Assembly: GCA_035772405.1 (NCBI GenBank)
Contig: JAYKKM010000054.1
Location: 2,637,001 to 2,701,000 of the forward strand
Direction: 5' to 3'
From: Chrysogorgia sp. JL179-B06
Taxonomy: Eukaryota; Cnidaria; Anthozoa; Scleralcyonacea; Chrysogorgiidae
Length of the DNA: 64,000 nucleotides
The stretch's first letter is position 1; the number at the start of each line of letters is the position of its first letter. This document shows positions 44,089 through 55,229 of the stretch, one piece after another. The translations under genes and the position numbers were made by a program. The notes under the pieces are model-generated. The model searched no databases and was not told the origin of the DNA. It saw only the letters and a list, made by a program, of their open reading frames with translations.

Positions 44089-46181
44089 ATGGCAGATATG
44101 CTGAGTAAGGATGAACTGAATCAACGCTCAAAGTACAAAAACACCACCCAAAATGAAGAAAGTGGAGAGAGATTTGATAATATTGACGATGCCAGCAGCT
44201 TTGGAAAAAGCTATGGGAAGAGAGAGGGACTGGAAACAAGGATGCAAATTGGCTTGAGGAATTGGAATCGGCAATTTCCCGACGTATACCGCCCCCTTCA
44301 GAGGAAAACTGGTCGCTGGAGAAAGCTCAGGCTGTAAAAGTTTTTATGAAGAAAATAAATTGGAGTGCACCTGGACCCAATAGGCTAACAAAAATGGTGG
44401 AAACGGGCCTACTCTCTCCACGCGGATGTGACCTCAGCTTTCGTGGCCATCTCGAAATATACCGAGAGGTATCCTTTGTGGTTCTCAGAGGGGAAAACGA
44501 ACCTCACTCCCAAACCTGGAGAGTTCTCTAGTGAGAATCAACGACCGATTACCTGTCTAAATAACATGTACAAGTGGTTCACAACCTGTCTGCTAAGACC
44601 TATGGATCATCACTTAGATGATTATGAATTAATGGAAGGACAGCAAAGAGGTGCAAAGATCGGCAGTAGTGGAAAAATGGACAATCTGTTAATTGACCGA
44701 ATGGTCACATTAGATTGTCATAGAGGTAAACGAAATTTGAGCGTGGCGTGGATTGACGTGAAAAAGGCATATGATTCCGTAGACCATGGATGGTTAAAGA
44801 AGATGATGCAGGTGCACAGATTTCCAGTATGGTTCATGGTTGTGCAGAATTATAACCTATGCGCAAGCTGGAACACAAAGATCGTGGTTACACCAAATGC
44901 GGCAAAGAGTCCTCTGGAACAATTCATTTTAACAAGGGTCTACCTCAAGGAGATGCGCTGTGCCCACGACTATTTACGCTGTGCCTAAACCCAGTTGCCT
45001 GGAAATTGAGTTCCACCGAAGGATACAGGATATCCAAGCCGATAAGCTCGAAGATAATGAGTCTACTCTATGTCGATGATCTTAAAGTTTTCGCAGCATC
45101 CAAGACGAAGTTGTGTAGAGTCCTGAAATCGACAAAAGCTGCGATGGAAGACATTGGTCTCCAATGGAACCCCAAGAAATGTAATGTAATACATTAAAAA
45201 GGGGGCTAAAACGAGGCTTAGGATCTAAAAAGAGGCTGAGGATCTGAAGCTAGATCAATCATCGGTAATAGAATATCTTAAAGAGGAGACACAGTACAAG
45301 TTTTTGGGCGTTCCAGAGAGGCTGATTCAAGACGAGAAGTTGGTGCTAGAATGCGCAGCGAAAGTCTACCTCCAAAGATTATCGATCATTTGGTCAAGCC
45401 TACAACCGTGTCTTAGCTTCCAATCAATTTGCAATGCCAGTGCTCTCTTATCTCATGTGGACACAGCACTGGCCGCTGGCAGAGTTGAGACAGATTGACA
45501 CAGAGACGCGCGGAAGATTATCGTGGAGAGTGGTGGGAAACATCCGTTGGGATCAACGGCCCTTGTATACCTACCGAGAGACCTTGAGGGCGTGGTCTTT
45601 GCTCTGTGGAGAATGAGTACAAGCTAACCAAGATCAAAGCAGGTATCAAGTTGTATAGAAATACAGATCCCACAATACAGTTGGTTCGGGAGTTTGAAGA
45701 AAGAGCAGTTGATCAAGGCCATCAATCGTTAGTAAAGGAGGTGTTAAAATACGCTAACGAGATTGGAATCACTGTAAACTTAAGTCACCCACACCCCACG
45801 TCCAGTAACAACAAAGGGGAAATGGAATCTGGAGAGAAGGTTAAGAAACAACTGAAGACAGCAGTTGAGGAACAGCTTCGAGATAAAATCCGAGGTGAAA
45901 AGTGGCAAGGGAAATATCTAAAATCCAGATGGGATGATGAAAAACTGAACCAAACAGGATGCTTTGCATGGCTGAAGGAGTGGAAACATGCACCCTCGCA
46001 CACCATAGCTGGGATGGAGCTCTACGAACAGTTAACTCCAACGAAGGTGTACACGTCACATAAAACGAAGACAAGCCAGATTGATGACGTCATGTGCAGA
46101 TTGTATAGATATTATGGCAGGGTAACCGCAACAGCAAAATGCCAATTACTGCGGGCCCAAAATTTTAAAATAATAAAATGA
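44089..46181 (+). pseudogene. RT3 decayed RT (unit 3)
   Basis: This is as in unit 2, with three substitutions near 45838-45920. Confidence 0.75.
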
Positions 46182-46391
46182 TTTGAAATGCTAACTACAA
46201 AACCTACAATAACAACAGAAATACCAACTAAAGATCTAATTACAGCAAGAAGTGGGACGCATAAGGCTGCGAGAGCAGTTAGATTTTAAGCAGATTGTTT
46301 TGAATGTTCGAGGATTTTCACAGTTAAAAGTAGTTTTCAAAGATGTGAAATAGTATTCTCAAACTCATTAATAATTCATGAGCAAATTATT

Positions 46392-46624
46392 CAATCAGAT
46401 CTTCTAAATTGAACCACATGATGACACTAGAAATGCCAGTAAAGTACTGGCTCTGCCCAGTAGACTAGAAATATTTTTTCCAGTCCAAGGACAAGAAATA
46501 ATATTTCCAGTCCGGTGCTGCGAATATGACGTCAAGAACTAATAGGGATTACATTTATCATTAATAATCCACTTAGGGATTACACTTAGCGATTACACTA
46601 ATTGATTTTGAGAAGTCATTCAAA
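46392..46624. other. Non-coding flank of the array
   Basis: No gene is seen. Short repeats of AGGGATTACA type occur at 46550-46595, and CCAGTCC words that recur in the adjacent hairpin. Confidence 0.4.
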
Positions 46625-46717
46625 ACTAGACCGGGTTTTCAAGTACTCGGATTTGTTCCAGTCCTCGGCTTCGCCTCGGACTGGAACAAATCCTCGTACT
46701 TGAAAACCCGGTCTAGT
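46625..46717. repeat. Long hairpin: 40-base inverted arms, 13-base loop
   Basis: The arms are 46625-46664 and 46678-46717. They pair at 38 of 40 positions, the mismatch being a TC/GA pair in the middle. The loop is TCGGCTTCGCCTC. It sits at the 3' end of a minus-strand LINE RT tail. Confidence 0.9.
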
Positions 46718-46998
46718 CCTCTTTCTCGGCCTTTAAATATTACTTTGAGCATAACGGATTTAAACAAGGCAAGGCTGTCCATAGTCAAGTTAAGTTCATC
46801 TGCTAAAGTGTTCCATATCCGGGTTGATCTTATAAAGTAGGATTTCTGGTATGTCGTTGTTTTACATTTAGGAATTACATATTTTACAACATTAACGTTA
46901 CTTGATGACCTAGTTGGTCTGGTAACCCTAACAAGTGGTAAGATGGAAGAATTTAAATGAACTAAACCATGTGTTATTTTAAAGAACAAAACCATATC
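46718..46998 (-). mobile_element. CR1/L2-like LINE, RT C-terminal fragment
   Basis: The minus-strand frame (to about 46995) reads FFKITHGLVHLNSS ... SYFIRSTRIWNTLADEL ... LFKSVMLKVIF. This matches the conserved C-terminal tail of APE-type LINE reverse transcriptases (RTIRLWNSLP...FK pattern). The RT palm is absent. The frame runs on into the hairpin, whose coding there is not conserved sequence. Confidence 0.7.
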
Positions 46999-47139
46999 TA
47001 AGTATTCGTGTCAGTAAGTAATTGGAAGTAGTGACAGAGATTGCAATCTAGAACTATAACTATCAGAACAAGAAAACGGTAATTTTAATAATAATAAATT
47101 TAACAATAATTTTAATAATAACGTCTCTGAGTTCTTTCT

Positions 47140-47372
47140 AACCTTGCAATTGGGTCAATGGTCTGCGGTGCCCAAATTTGTGTTGCATAACCAAATTGAG
47201 GACGTATAGTGTTAGATATATTGTGCGCCTCACCGCGATGCTGTGGATACACCGCGTGTTCCTCCTGATGTAACCCAAGAGTTTGTTAGCTCGAGCTGAC
47301 TGTTCACTGACTTGCCTGTGCCAAGTGAGGTCCGCAGCTATCCACACATCGAGGTCCCGTTCAGTTTTCGTT
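47140..47372 (-). mobile_element. LINE RT C-terminal fragment
   Basis: The minus-strand frame contains [20 protein letters not shown] and [21 protein letters not shown], the well-known post-YxDD segment of CR1/L2-like LINE RTs. It ends where a plus-strand RLE fragment begins at about 47373. The frame beyond is spurious. Confidence 0.75.
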
Positions 47373-47937
47373 GACTCTTTGTGTGGTAAGGCCGCGGAGA
47401 GCCTTGCACATGTGTTAGCAGGGTGTTCAGCACTGGCACAAAACAAGTACCTCTCAAGACACAATGCAGCCTTAAAAACCCTCTTCTTCGAGATGCTGAA
47501 GGTGATGAAGCTAGCGAGTACAGTTCCACCGTGGTACTCCCCAAAAGTACCGGGCCCGGTTTACGAATCTGAGGATGCGGAAGCATTCTGGGATGTGCCT
47601 GTATATGCAGAGTAGAACCATGTGACAGCGAATAGAGTAGATGCTCGGTTCGTAGATCACAAAAGTAAGAAAGTAATGGCTGTAGGGATGAACTGTCCGT
47701 GAATTAACAACCGTGAAAAGAAAGATGAGGAGAAAACGCTAAAGTACGGCCCCCTGAGATGGTAACTTAAACTACAGTACCCTGGGGTCCTGGGAGGATG
47801 GTCCAGAGATTTGGATACTACAAGGCGAAAGATGCTGGGGCCTCGTGGAAGAGACGTACTATTAAGGATGCAGAGATCAGTGATCTCCAGTACCCCAAAC
47901 ATTGCACGAACATTTAAAGTCATTACATGAAAGCAAG
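47373..47937 (+). mobile_element. RLE-type retrotransposon 3' fragment (fourth lineage)
   Basis: The plus strand reads [20 protein letters not shown], then [16 protein letters not shown] and [10 protein letters not shown], to a stop at 47615. It continues through stops as a recognisable trace (NRVDAR, NREKKDEEKTLKYGPLRW, STPNIARTFKVIT) to about 47937. This is the C-terminal knuckle plus endonuclease region of an RLE element, different from RT1, RT2 and RT3. It is decayed. Confidence 0.65.
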
Positions 47938-48171
47938 TCAAATCGGATGAAAGATTTAATATAGCCTGATTTTATAATAAGGCAAACATCACTATGAGAT
48001 AGATAATCCTCTGATAATTTTTACGATATTAGCTGGTAGATAATTTTAATGACTTTTAAACATTTAGACTTATTAAGTTTTAGTAGATATTGTAATCTGT
48101 TACAAAAATTTGTTTTATATTAATCCTTGACAGCAACATAGGTTAGGTACTTGCGCCCTATGTCATACTGC

Positions 48172-48172
<1 letters not shown>
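47938..48172. other. Non-coding AT-rich stretch
   Basis: Nothing recognisable on either strand. Confidence 0.4.
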
Positions 48173-48222
<50 letters not shown>

Positions 48223-48491
48223 TTTTTTAATAATAATATAACTTTATTCAATAAAATCTCAATTACATCTGAAATTAATTAAAACATTTTAGATAATACT
48301 ATATTTTACAAATTAATAATAATAATAATAATAATAATAATGGAAACTTTATTAAATGTTTTTCTTTTCTACATATACAATTATAAATCTCGCTTATTAA
48401 GGTAATTTACAATTGGCTACTTGAATCACAACTAATAATATATAATAACAACTAATGACTATATTATAATAAAACATGCAAATTTATATAC

Positions 48492-48576
<85 letters not shown>
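48173..48576. repeat. (AAT)n tracts with retrotransposon 3'-end remnants
   Basis: (AAT)n tracts lie at 48173-48222, 48316-48340 and 48492-48576. Between them, 48239-48315 repeats the 3' UTR found at 48577-48650 (ACTTTATTCAATAAAATCTC and onward), and 48341-48410 resembles the RT2 3' UTR near 26110. These look like successive 3'-end-only insertions of RLE elements, each with an AAT tail. Confidence 0.7.
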
Positions 48577-48577
<1 letters not shown>

Positions 48578-48747
48578 TTTATTCAATAAAATCTCAATTA
48601 CATCTGAAATTAATTAAAAATTAGATAATACTATATTTTACAAATTAATGATAATTTATTACATAGCAATAATAATAAAAGATAATAGTGAAAATAGGTA
48701 AATAATAAAAAAAAGTTACATATCAAGTAACTTTATTCTTTGTTTCT

Positions 48748-49674
48748 TCAAACTATTCTGGCCGCCACATTCTCTAAGGTAATGTCATTGTCTAAGGTAA
48801 TATTTACAGTTCTTCTTCTTGCTCTGGTTCCTCTAAGGCATAGGAGAGCTGAACGTACTAAGGCGAAAGAGATTTTCGCTCTCAACCAAGACATTGTGCT
48901 GGCATAGTCTTCTCCCTTCTTAATGGCAAGTAATTCAGCAAGTCTACTATGGTATTTCTTGCATTCATCAGCCATTCCACCTGTCGTGGTAAATACTAGC
49001 GGGGTGAAAGTACCTTGTTCTATCTCGATCACTCTGCTCGCGTATTGGCGCTTCTTCTCATTTTCATGTTGCCGGTAGATTTGCTTGGGACTGAGATCTT
49101 TATAAGACTCTGCGTTTGGGTGACAAACCCGAACATCAAAAAACGCAGATCTTTGCCTCTCCCAGAAGCCTCGAGCGTGAACATCTAAACGAGCATCAGG
49201 GGCTCTGTTGGCGCCTCTGTTTAAGCCTTCTCCAGTGATATCCTGTAAGACCGGTTCTATTTCAACATCATTACACACCATGCTCAACAGCTCGGCTTCC
49301 AAATCACGAAGCTCATTATGGCGTTGAATTATGAAGTCGCCTCGCCGGCAGACCATAGCATGGTCCACATTGAACAGGTCCCCGCATACGCACACTGTTG
49401 GAATATCAGTGATTTCCCAATCATATCTTAACTTTATCGCGTCCTTGAATTCTCTCTTATTCAGATTGAAATTCAGGTCTTCGATGGGGATTACTGTTAA
49501 CCAATTAGATGCTCCTTTTTCCGTGGCCAGCTCGACAGCTCGTTTGGTTCTTGACGGTAGGGAACTCTTCACTTGTTGTAGCCTCCCATTCAAACATTTA
49601 TCCTTCTCGTTCGGTGCGTTTAGTTGTAATGTCATTATTTCAGACGCATCCGGAGGCTGGTGTACCTGCTCCAC
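48748..49674 (-). pseudogene. RT4 C-terminal part: zinc knuckle and RLE endonuclease
   Basis: The 308-codon frame has [20 protein letters not shown], the CCHC knuckle [28 protein letters not shown], then [14 protein letters not shown] and [12 protein letters not shown] (endonuclease core), and [16 protein letters not shown]. The knuckle binds nucleic acid and the PD-(D/E)xK-like nuclease nicks the target. All expected residues appear present. It is cut from the RT by a frameshift at a run of eight A (about 49675-49682). Confidence 0.85.
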
Positions 49675-50662
49675 AAAAAAAACAGGGGGGCTGTGACATT
49701 GACAGAAGCCTCGTATTCAAAGGATGCAGTTCTCGTTGGATCTGTAAGCCCAAGCCCCCCATGCGCACAGGGAGCGCGAGGAGGTCGCGCTCAACTTCCG
49801 TGACTACATGATCCCCCGTGATAGCTGGTATTAAAGCATCAGTTATCGCGTGCTCCAATGGCTCCAGTAGGTCGGTAATATCGGATAATGTCCTTACGAA
49901 AGATGTCCAACGATGCCGTAAACCAAAGGTAAAGGCTGCATAACTCGCTTGAGGTTGTGATATGGCGAACTCTGCAAGTTTGGTGACCTGATTTACCCAG
50001 TCCTCTACTTTCTCGCCGACATATTCTTCGAGATACGATCTTGATCCGAGAGCTGCACCTAGATGCTTGTGACCCTCCGTGGTGATGTTAATTGCTGTCT
50101 CGCAGAAGACCACCTTGGCAGCGTCCTCTTTCTCGGGTTTGACGACCAACCAGCACTTTTTCGCATTAGGAAAATATCCTAGCGCTGGACCATTCTCTGA
50201 CAGTTCATCCCACCATTTCTTCACATCCTTTAGCGAGCCGCTTCCAGTTGCGTCATCAGCAAACCAGCATTGTTTAGCTTTGCTTGAGATGTGTAAAAGC
50301 GTTATCATTGGCTGAAGACTGATGGCGTATAGGCTCATAGCGATAGGATCGCCCTGTGTGGTGCCCTCTACTGATCTCAGTTCTTCTCCGCCTGTAACGA
50401 AGAGTCTCGCAGCTTGTCTATAGGTGTTGATCGCGTAGGTCGCTATTGCTATACATAGCACTCTGGTATTGTGTAGCGCAGCAGCTCTGTTCAGAGCATT
50501 AAATGCGTTGGAGGCATCGATGAGTAGAACAGCATCTGTTTCATCGGCGTCAAATACATTGCGCATTGCATGAATTGCTGCCTCACTTCCACTTTTAAGA
50601 CCAGCGCATACCTGCAGCGAGCCACTTGCGTCGACGACATCAGGTTTTGTTACTCTCATCAC
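49640..50662 (-). pseudogene. RT4 reverse transcriptase core
   Basis: The 340-codon frame contains motif [15 protein letters not shown], motif [15 protein letters not shown], and the catalytic box [13 protein letters not shown] (Phe-Ala-Asp-Asp). [10 protein letters not shown] and [14 protein letters not shown] follow, then the thumb with [11 protein letters not shown]. It is separated from the RT N-terminus only by an in-frame TAA at about 50664-50666. The catalytic aspartates are intact. Confidence 0.85.
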
Positions 50663-50665
50663 ACA

Positions 50666-51180
50666 TTATCCAATCATCCTCCGTATTACCTCTCCAACCC
50701 CGATCGGCCGAACCGCGCCCTCTCCTTTGTCGAGTGGAATTAGTCGATTTGCCAATATTACCTCGATACTTCGAGGATCAATCAGTTCAGTGCATAAACG
50801 TCTGGTCATTGTAGCTATCGCTGCGCACAGGTCTGTGCCGGATTTCTTGAAGGATTTGCATGCAAGCATTCTCCTGAAGCCATCAGCATCTACACCCGAA
50901 GGCCCTCCAGAGCCTTTAGTCCTCAACGCGGCAGGATGATTACATCTGGGACGTTTTCAATTGGCCCGAAGAGTAGAGATCCCGGGTGGGCTTCCTGTGC
51001 CGTAGGGTGTTTTTCCCTAAGCTGTCTCATGACGTCGTCACTTAGGGGCAGGACGCCCCCGCCGTCGTTATCACTGAGGTAGCGTAAAGCCGAATGAATT
51101 TGGCCTTTCATGACTAGGTTTGCAAACACTTTTGCTTTATCAGGTGGATCTTTTGCTTTATCAGGTGTATGCATTGTCAA
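50666..51180 (-). pseudogene. RT4 RT N-terminal region, frameshifted
   Basis: Two frames, 50923-51180 and 50666-50926, carry the start of the RT domain: [11 protein letters not shown], then [15 protein letters not shown] (the PSG-D template-grip motif), [22 protein letters not shown]. They are offset by a one-base shift near 50926-50940. Confidence 0.8.
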
Positions 51181-51754
51181 TGGTTGACGTGCTGACCGTT
51201 ATTGTTCTTCCATCACTATGTCGGCCCCAAATAAATGTAGATGGCGCGTTGTTGGCTTTGTATTCAGGCAAGTTTCCTGGCACGTCGTCTAACGCATTTT
51301 CAGAGGTTGAGTGATCACGCTCCAGAACTACTGACTCCCCTGGGAGTTGTACTGCAGACGTATGCAAATCTAGGCCTTGTGTCGGGTGATTATCATTCTG
51401 GCTTTGCTGGTCAATATTATTTTGATTTCGATTCCGATTCTCGTCGATATCTTCGGTAGAAGTCATATTATTTACAATATTTGACATCGGCTGAATCCTG
51501 TCCGAGTTCACCGTTGAATTCCGTTGAGTCTTTTCCAGCCTTGAAGCTTGATCTCGCAGATTTTGTCGTTTAAGGTGACCGTATCCTTTCTCGTTCCATA
51601 GCTCGTTCATAACCTCAATGTAACCTTTCTTCCTGCCGTTGTTATTACAAGGGGCATTATTGAGTGTAGTCAGCTCCTGTGCTTTTCGTTTGCATTCTAG
51701 CACATCAATGTTCATTTGTTCCGTCCATTTCATCTTTTTGGGTTTCTTTGACAT
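51161..51754 (-). pseudogene. RT4 N-terminal Myb/SANT-like ORF
   Basis: This 197-codon frame begins MSKKPKKMKWTEQMNIDVLE. A Trp-containing helix-turn-helix-like region spans about residues 8-70 (YIEVMNELWNEKGYGHLKRQNLRDQASRLEK), then a long Asn/Gln/Ser-rich linker. It would bind target DNA and resembles the N-terminus of RT1a. The junction to the RT frame lies in a 22-base duplicated segment (51129-51171) that may itself cause the frame loss. Confidence 0.75.
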
Positions 51755-51944
51755 CGTGTAAATTTGTATCTTGTGTAGTTGCCAGAACCTGTTATGATAT
51801 TTCCTCGTAGTTTCGTAATTTAAGCCACTAGTCTTGATGATTTCTCCATTGTGACTCAGTAAGTAAATATCTTCAGACAGAAGGCGGCGGACAGAAGTAG
51901 AAAAATTTAATTAAAATATAATAATAATAATTTAATAATAATAA
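51755..51944. other. Non-coding stretch with short (AAT)n
   Basis: This is presumably RT4 5' leader, then an AATAATAATAATTT tract at about 51915-51945. Confidence 0.4.
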
Positions 51945-52195
51945 TAATTCATAATAACCAGATATAATCGTAGTAAACAAAAAAGAACGGAAATGCATGA
52001 TAATCGATATTGCTATCCCAGGAGACAACAGAGTCGGAAAGAAGGAGAAAAGATAGAGAAATATGATGAATTGAAGCGAGAAGTTAAACGACTGTGGTCG
52101 ATGAGGAAGGTAAAAGTTTGAACAGTGGATAGAAAAGATTGGAATCAAGCTACTTGGAACAGCAAGGATACTAAGAAAAACATTAGAAAGCTAAA
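51945..52195 (+). mobile_element. RT1-like RLE endonuclease fragment
   Basis: Read in shifting plus frames, the sequence gives AERKCMIIDIAIPGDNRVG-like codons (about 51985-52040), KYDELKREVKRLWSMRKVKV, then IKLLGTARILRKT. This matches the last part of RT1b (EACIIDIAVPGDNRVG, LLGTARIIRR). It is a short decayed 3' end. Confidence 0.65.
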
Positions 52196-52370
52196 CAACC
52201 CAGTGTTACCTTAGTCTACTGGTTGTAGACAGCTGGCACTGATAAACACCAACCGAACATCAAGTTGTGTGAAGAACGGTTGCCTCTTATCGCTGTCACT
52301 GCCTACATATCAAGGCAAAGATAATGTGCATCGCATCCACGCAAGCGTGATGCTGTATTCTGACTTTCAC

Positions 52371-52600
52371 TTCTACGCTAACAATTCTGTTAGGTATTTA
52401 TAGGAAACGGTAGCCTCTTTTCTAAGTCCCCGGCTTGTCGAAACCACAAGAGGTGTAAATGCAGCACATTCCATTTCCCTAATTCTGTCTCTCGTCTTAG
52501 TCATCTCTTGTAGTCTGAGTGCAGGGATATATTGGTATTTCTGTACCTCGATGCGTTTGGGTGAAAGACTCCTGAACATCAAAAAATACATTTTGCTGCT
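52371..52600 (-). mobile_element. RT2/RT4-like RLE endonuclease fragment
   Basis: The minus strand shows a YFLMFRSLSPKR region equivalent to FFDVRVxHPN, then a degraded REMECAAFTPLVVSTSRGL, equivalent to the TFTPLVF..GG block of RT4. It is short and decayed. Confidence 0.65.
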
Positions 52601-53172
52601 ATTTACAAAGTTCACTTAAATCATTTTCCAAGGTCCTGTGGTCGTACATGTGTGCAGCGACGACTTATAGAATGCTTTCACATCTGTCTTTGTTTCTGTC
52701 GCTAATCGGCACGCACCAACAAAAGCGTGTGCGTGGAATAGACAATTGTTCATAGCTTAATAAAGAAATTAAATGTGACATTCGTCAACGTGATTACCTG
52801 TTAAAGAAAGCAAGGAAAACAAATTGATCTGAAGACTGGGAAAAATATCGATGTTTCAGAAATCGTGAGACTAATAAAATAAAGGTTGCTAAAGGCAGCT
52901 AAAATAGAAACTTTATTGAACAAAATAGCGGTGACCCGAAAGCATTCTAGAAAACGATTACGAAGATCCTACCTGGAGAAATGAAAAGGATTAAGATTGG
53001 AGAAAATATTTCATCTGATATGAGTGTAATTGCAAATGCTGGCACTGCTCTTCGACTTGTGGCATATAATATGAGATGCAGTGGAAATTTTACCCAGGCT
53101 AAAAAGTGTCCCCTTTTAAGTTCGAGGAGGTTTTGGAAATATTTATTCTTTGCCAGCTTCGTCGTCTTAAAA
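52601..53172. other. Non-coding stretch
   Basis: No supported gene. Reading frames here (52947-53189, 52981-53259) lack any recognised motif. Confidence 0.4.
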
Positions 53173-53496
53173 CAAGTTCTGCTGTTCATCTATCTCGTCT
53201 ATATACTGATTGACTACTGCGTGATGAACCGTTCTGCTGCTCATCCATCTCGTCTATAAACTGATTGAACTGCGTGATAAACTGTTCTGCTGCTCATCCA
53301 TCTCGTCTATAAACTCATGATTGAACTACGTGATGAACTGTTCTGCTGACTGCGTGATGAACCGTTCTGCTGCTCATCCATCTCGTTTATATACAGATTG
53401 ACTACTGTGTGATGAACTGTTCTGCTGCTCATCCATCTCGTCTATAAACTGATTGAACTGCGTGATGAACCGTTCTGCTGCTCATCCAACTCGTCA
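53173..53496. repeat. Minisatellite, about 53-56-bp unit, seven partial or full copies
   Basis: GTTCTGCTG recurs at 53176, 53231, 53284, 53340, 53364, 53419 and 53472, inside units of the form GTGATGAACCGTTCTGCTG then CTCATCCATCTCGTCTATA. Units differ by small changes, and one is shortened to 24 bases. Confidence 0.9.
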
Positions 53497-53898
53497 GGAA
53501 AATTATGGCAGGTGCTTATTAAATTTTTCTTTCTAATTGGATGGAAAAGTTAATTGATAAGTATCAACTTAGAGTAAACATATCATAATGATTCGGACTA
53601 GCAATAGGCAAACAACAAAGGCTTAAATCAACTGTTTCGGTGATGGTATAGCGCTTATACACGCAATTCGTCGGTATGATGTACTACAGTTTACTTCTTG
53701 TTGGTTTTATGTAACTACTGTATACAGTTCATGCAAGACGCAGCTAAGATATATAACCATAATATTTAAATAGTTTCATTTTCCAACCGTTCCATTTCCG
53801 TTTCCAACGTTTTTTTAATTTCGTGTTTTTCCGAATTGTCATCACAAATTGCGTAATATTTCAAAACGTTTAATATGAAAAATAGTTTTTCCCGAGTA

Positions 53899-54043
53899 TG
53901 TTTTATATTCTATTTGTGTGTTTTTTTGCGTTAATTTGAAGCGTTTTCTGCATGTACATGTTTTGGTATTCTGTATAGACGAAAACATATATACCGAATT
54001 CTCTTCTAATCGACCCAAAAATATACACAAATAGAATAAAACA
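53899..54043. repeat. Short foldback repeat
   Basis: The arms 53899-53927 and 54017-54043 are near-complementary (TGTTTTATATTCTATTTGTG against TGTTTTATTCTATTTGTG), around a 89-base centre. This is possibly a small non-autonomous element. Confidence 0.6.
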
Positions 54044-55229
54044 GACCATGTAATCAAGGTACACTTATTTTATTAAAAATATTTTATATTAAAGAACTAT
54101 TATTGTTTAAATCATGAAATTGGGCCCCTGTAATTAAGCGTTTCATTAACGAAATTATGTTGGCTACGTTGACCAAAAAATCGCTGGCTCACTTCTCTTT
54201 TCGCCGCCATTTTATTTCACAATGACAGAGCCAGAGCGGCCTAGAAAAATGATGTTGGCTGAGGACCACAAGTAATATCAACACGTCCAACATTCAGAAA
54301 TATGTTAATTAGTCTTCGAACCATAGTTTTACGGCAAAATTGAATTGTCCCATGCTACCGTAGGTTTTTATACATCTACAGTATCTGCCTGACTTCACGT
54401 CTACGAGAAACCGGGGGCGATTAATAACGGACAAAGCTAGGCAAAATCCAGCAAAATGAAACTTCTCAAAGCTGGCTAGCCTTTTAAAGGTGTTCGGAAG
54501 TATTCCGTTGCTAGACAACCAGTTGCTAAGGACAGATCATTTAGCGCCCAATATACTTCGTGAGTGTACAGTAAATTCAAAGTATAACCAAGATATTTAA
54601 TGTGTGGAATATGTAGGCAAACTTCTTTCATCTGATAATGTAATTTCATGACGTTACATTGACGTCATCGACGAACACAAAAACTCTATAATATTCGTCA
54701 TATTTTACATTATGCTACATTTGTGAGCGTCGTGTATACCTAAATTACTTCCTACAAAACGTACGTATGGATTTGCTGATAAATTAAAAAATAGGTCCGC
54801 GAAGCGAACATGTGGGTACCGCTGGGTTTGATTTCTTGGAATTGTAGGTAAGCAATGCGTACGTGTGTAGCCTCGTACGCAGGCTCTTTGCTCTTTACTC
54901 CCCACTCGCTTGAAAAAAGACCCTGGTGAAGGCTGGTCACGTGTCTGCACTTGTTCTCGGTTCTCTTAACCCCCTCCTACAAGCACGATTTTGTACAGTT
55001 TATCGTGATTGGCTATTTTTCCGAAACATTTCTTTCATGAATTTTCATGGCCTGTATACGAAAGGAAATAGAAAACCGGATATTATGACAACAAGTGGAG
55101 TAACCAATAAAAATGGTTTGTTTGACATTGATTGATATGTTTACTTAGAAGTGTCGAGTTTAGGCTTCCAAAATGCTTTCGGTGCAAATGTAAACAGTTT
55201 CCATCTGCAGCAGGCCAAAGGATATGTCA
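54044..55229. other. Non-coding host DNA
   Basis: No supported gene. A single TGACGTCA (cAMP-response-type) word lies at 54660-54667 with a second GACGTTACA just upstream. A GCCTCGTACGCAGGC palindrome lies near 54870. Confidence 0.4.

Larger units (their letters stand above)
39401..46391. repeat. Tandem array unit 3, incomplete (6,991 bp)
   Basis: The third unit ends 14 bases after the RT1b start codon position (ATGAGCAAATTATT), where it meets unrelated sequence. It carries its own substitutions: a Lys codon for Asn near 45838, CAAGGGAAATAT for CGAGGGAAATTT near 45906, AGTGGG for AGCGGG near 46251, and CTCTTTT for CTATTTT near 42479. Its G run is 15. Confidence 0.95.
48577..51800 (-). mobile_element. 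Nearly complete RLE-type (R2-like) retrotransposon RT4
   Basis: One minus-strand element runs from an N-terminal Myb-like ORF (51754) through RT and RLE to a 3' UTR ending in (AAT)n at 48577. It is broken by three frameshifts and one in-frame TAA but keeps all domains in order. Parts are listed separately. Confidence 0.8.

Noticed and set aside
23767..46391. CRISPR-like array
   Set aside because: Repeats are multi-kilobase retrotransposon mosaics or microsatellites; no regular short repeat-spacer structure exists.
53842..54057. 71-codon minus-strand frame
   Set aside because: No motif, and it coincides with a foldback repeat.
54660..54667. TGACGTCA regulatory site
   Set aside because: One 8-base word in non-coding DNA is weak evidence with no gene next to it.
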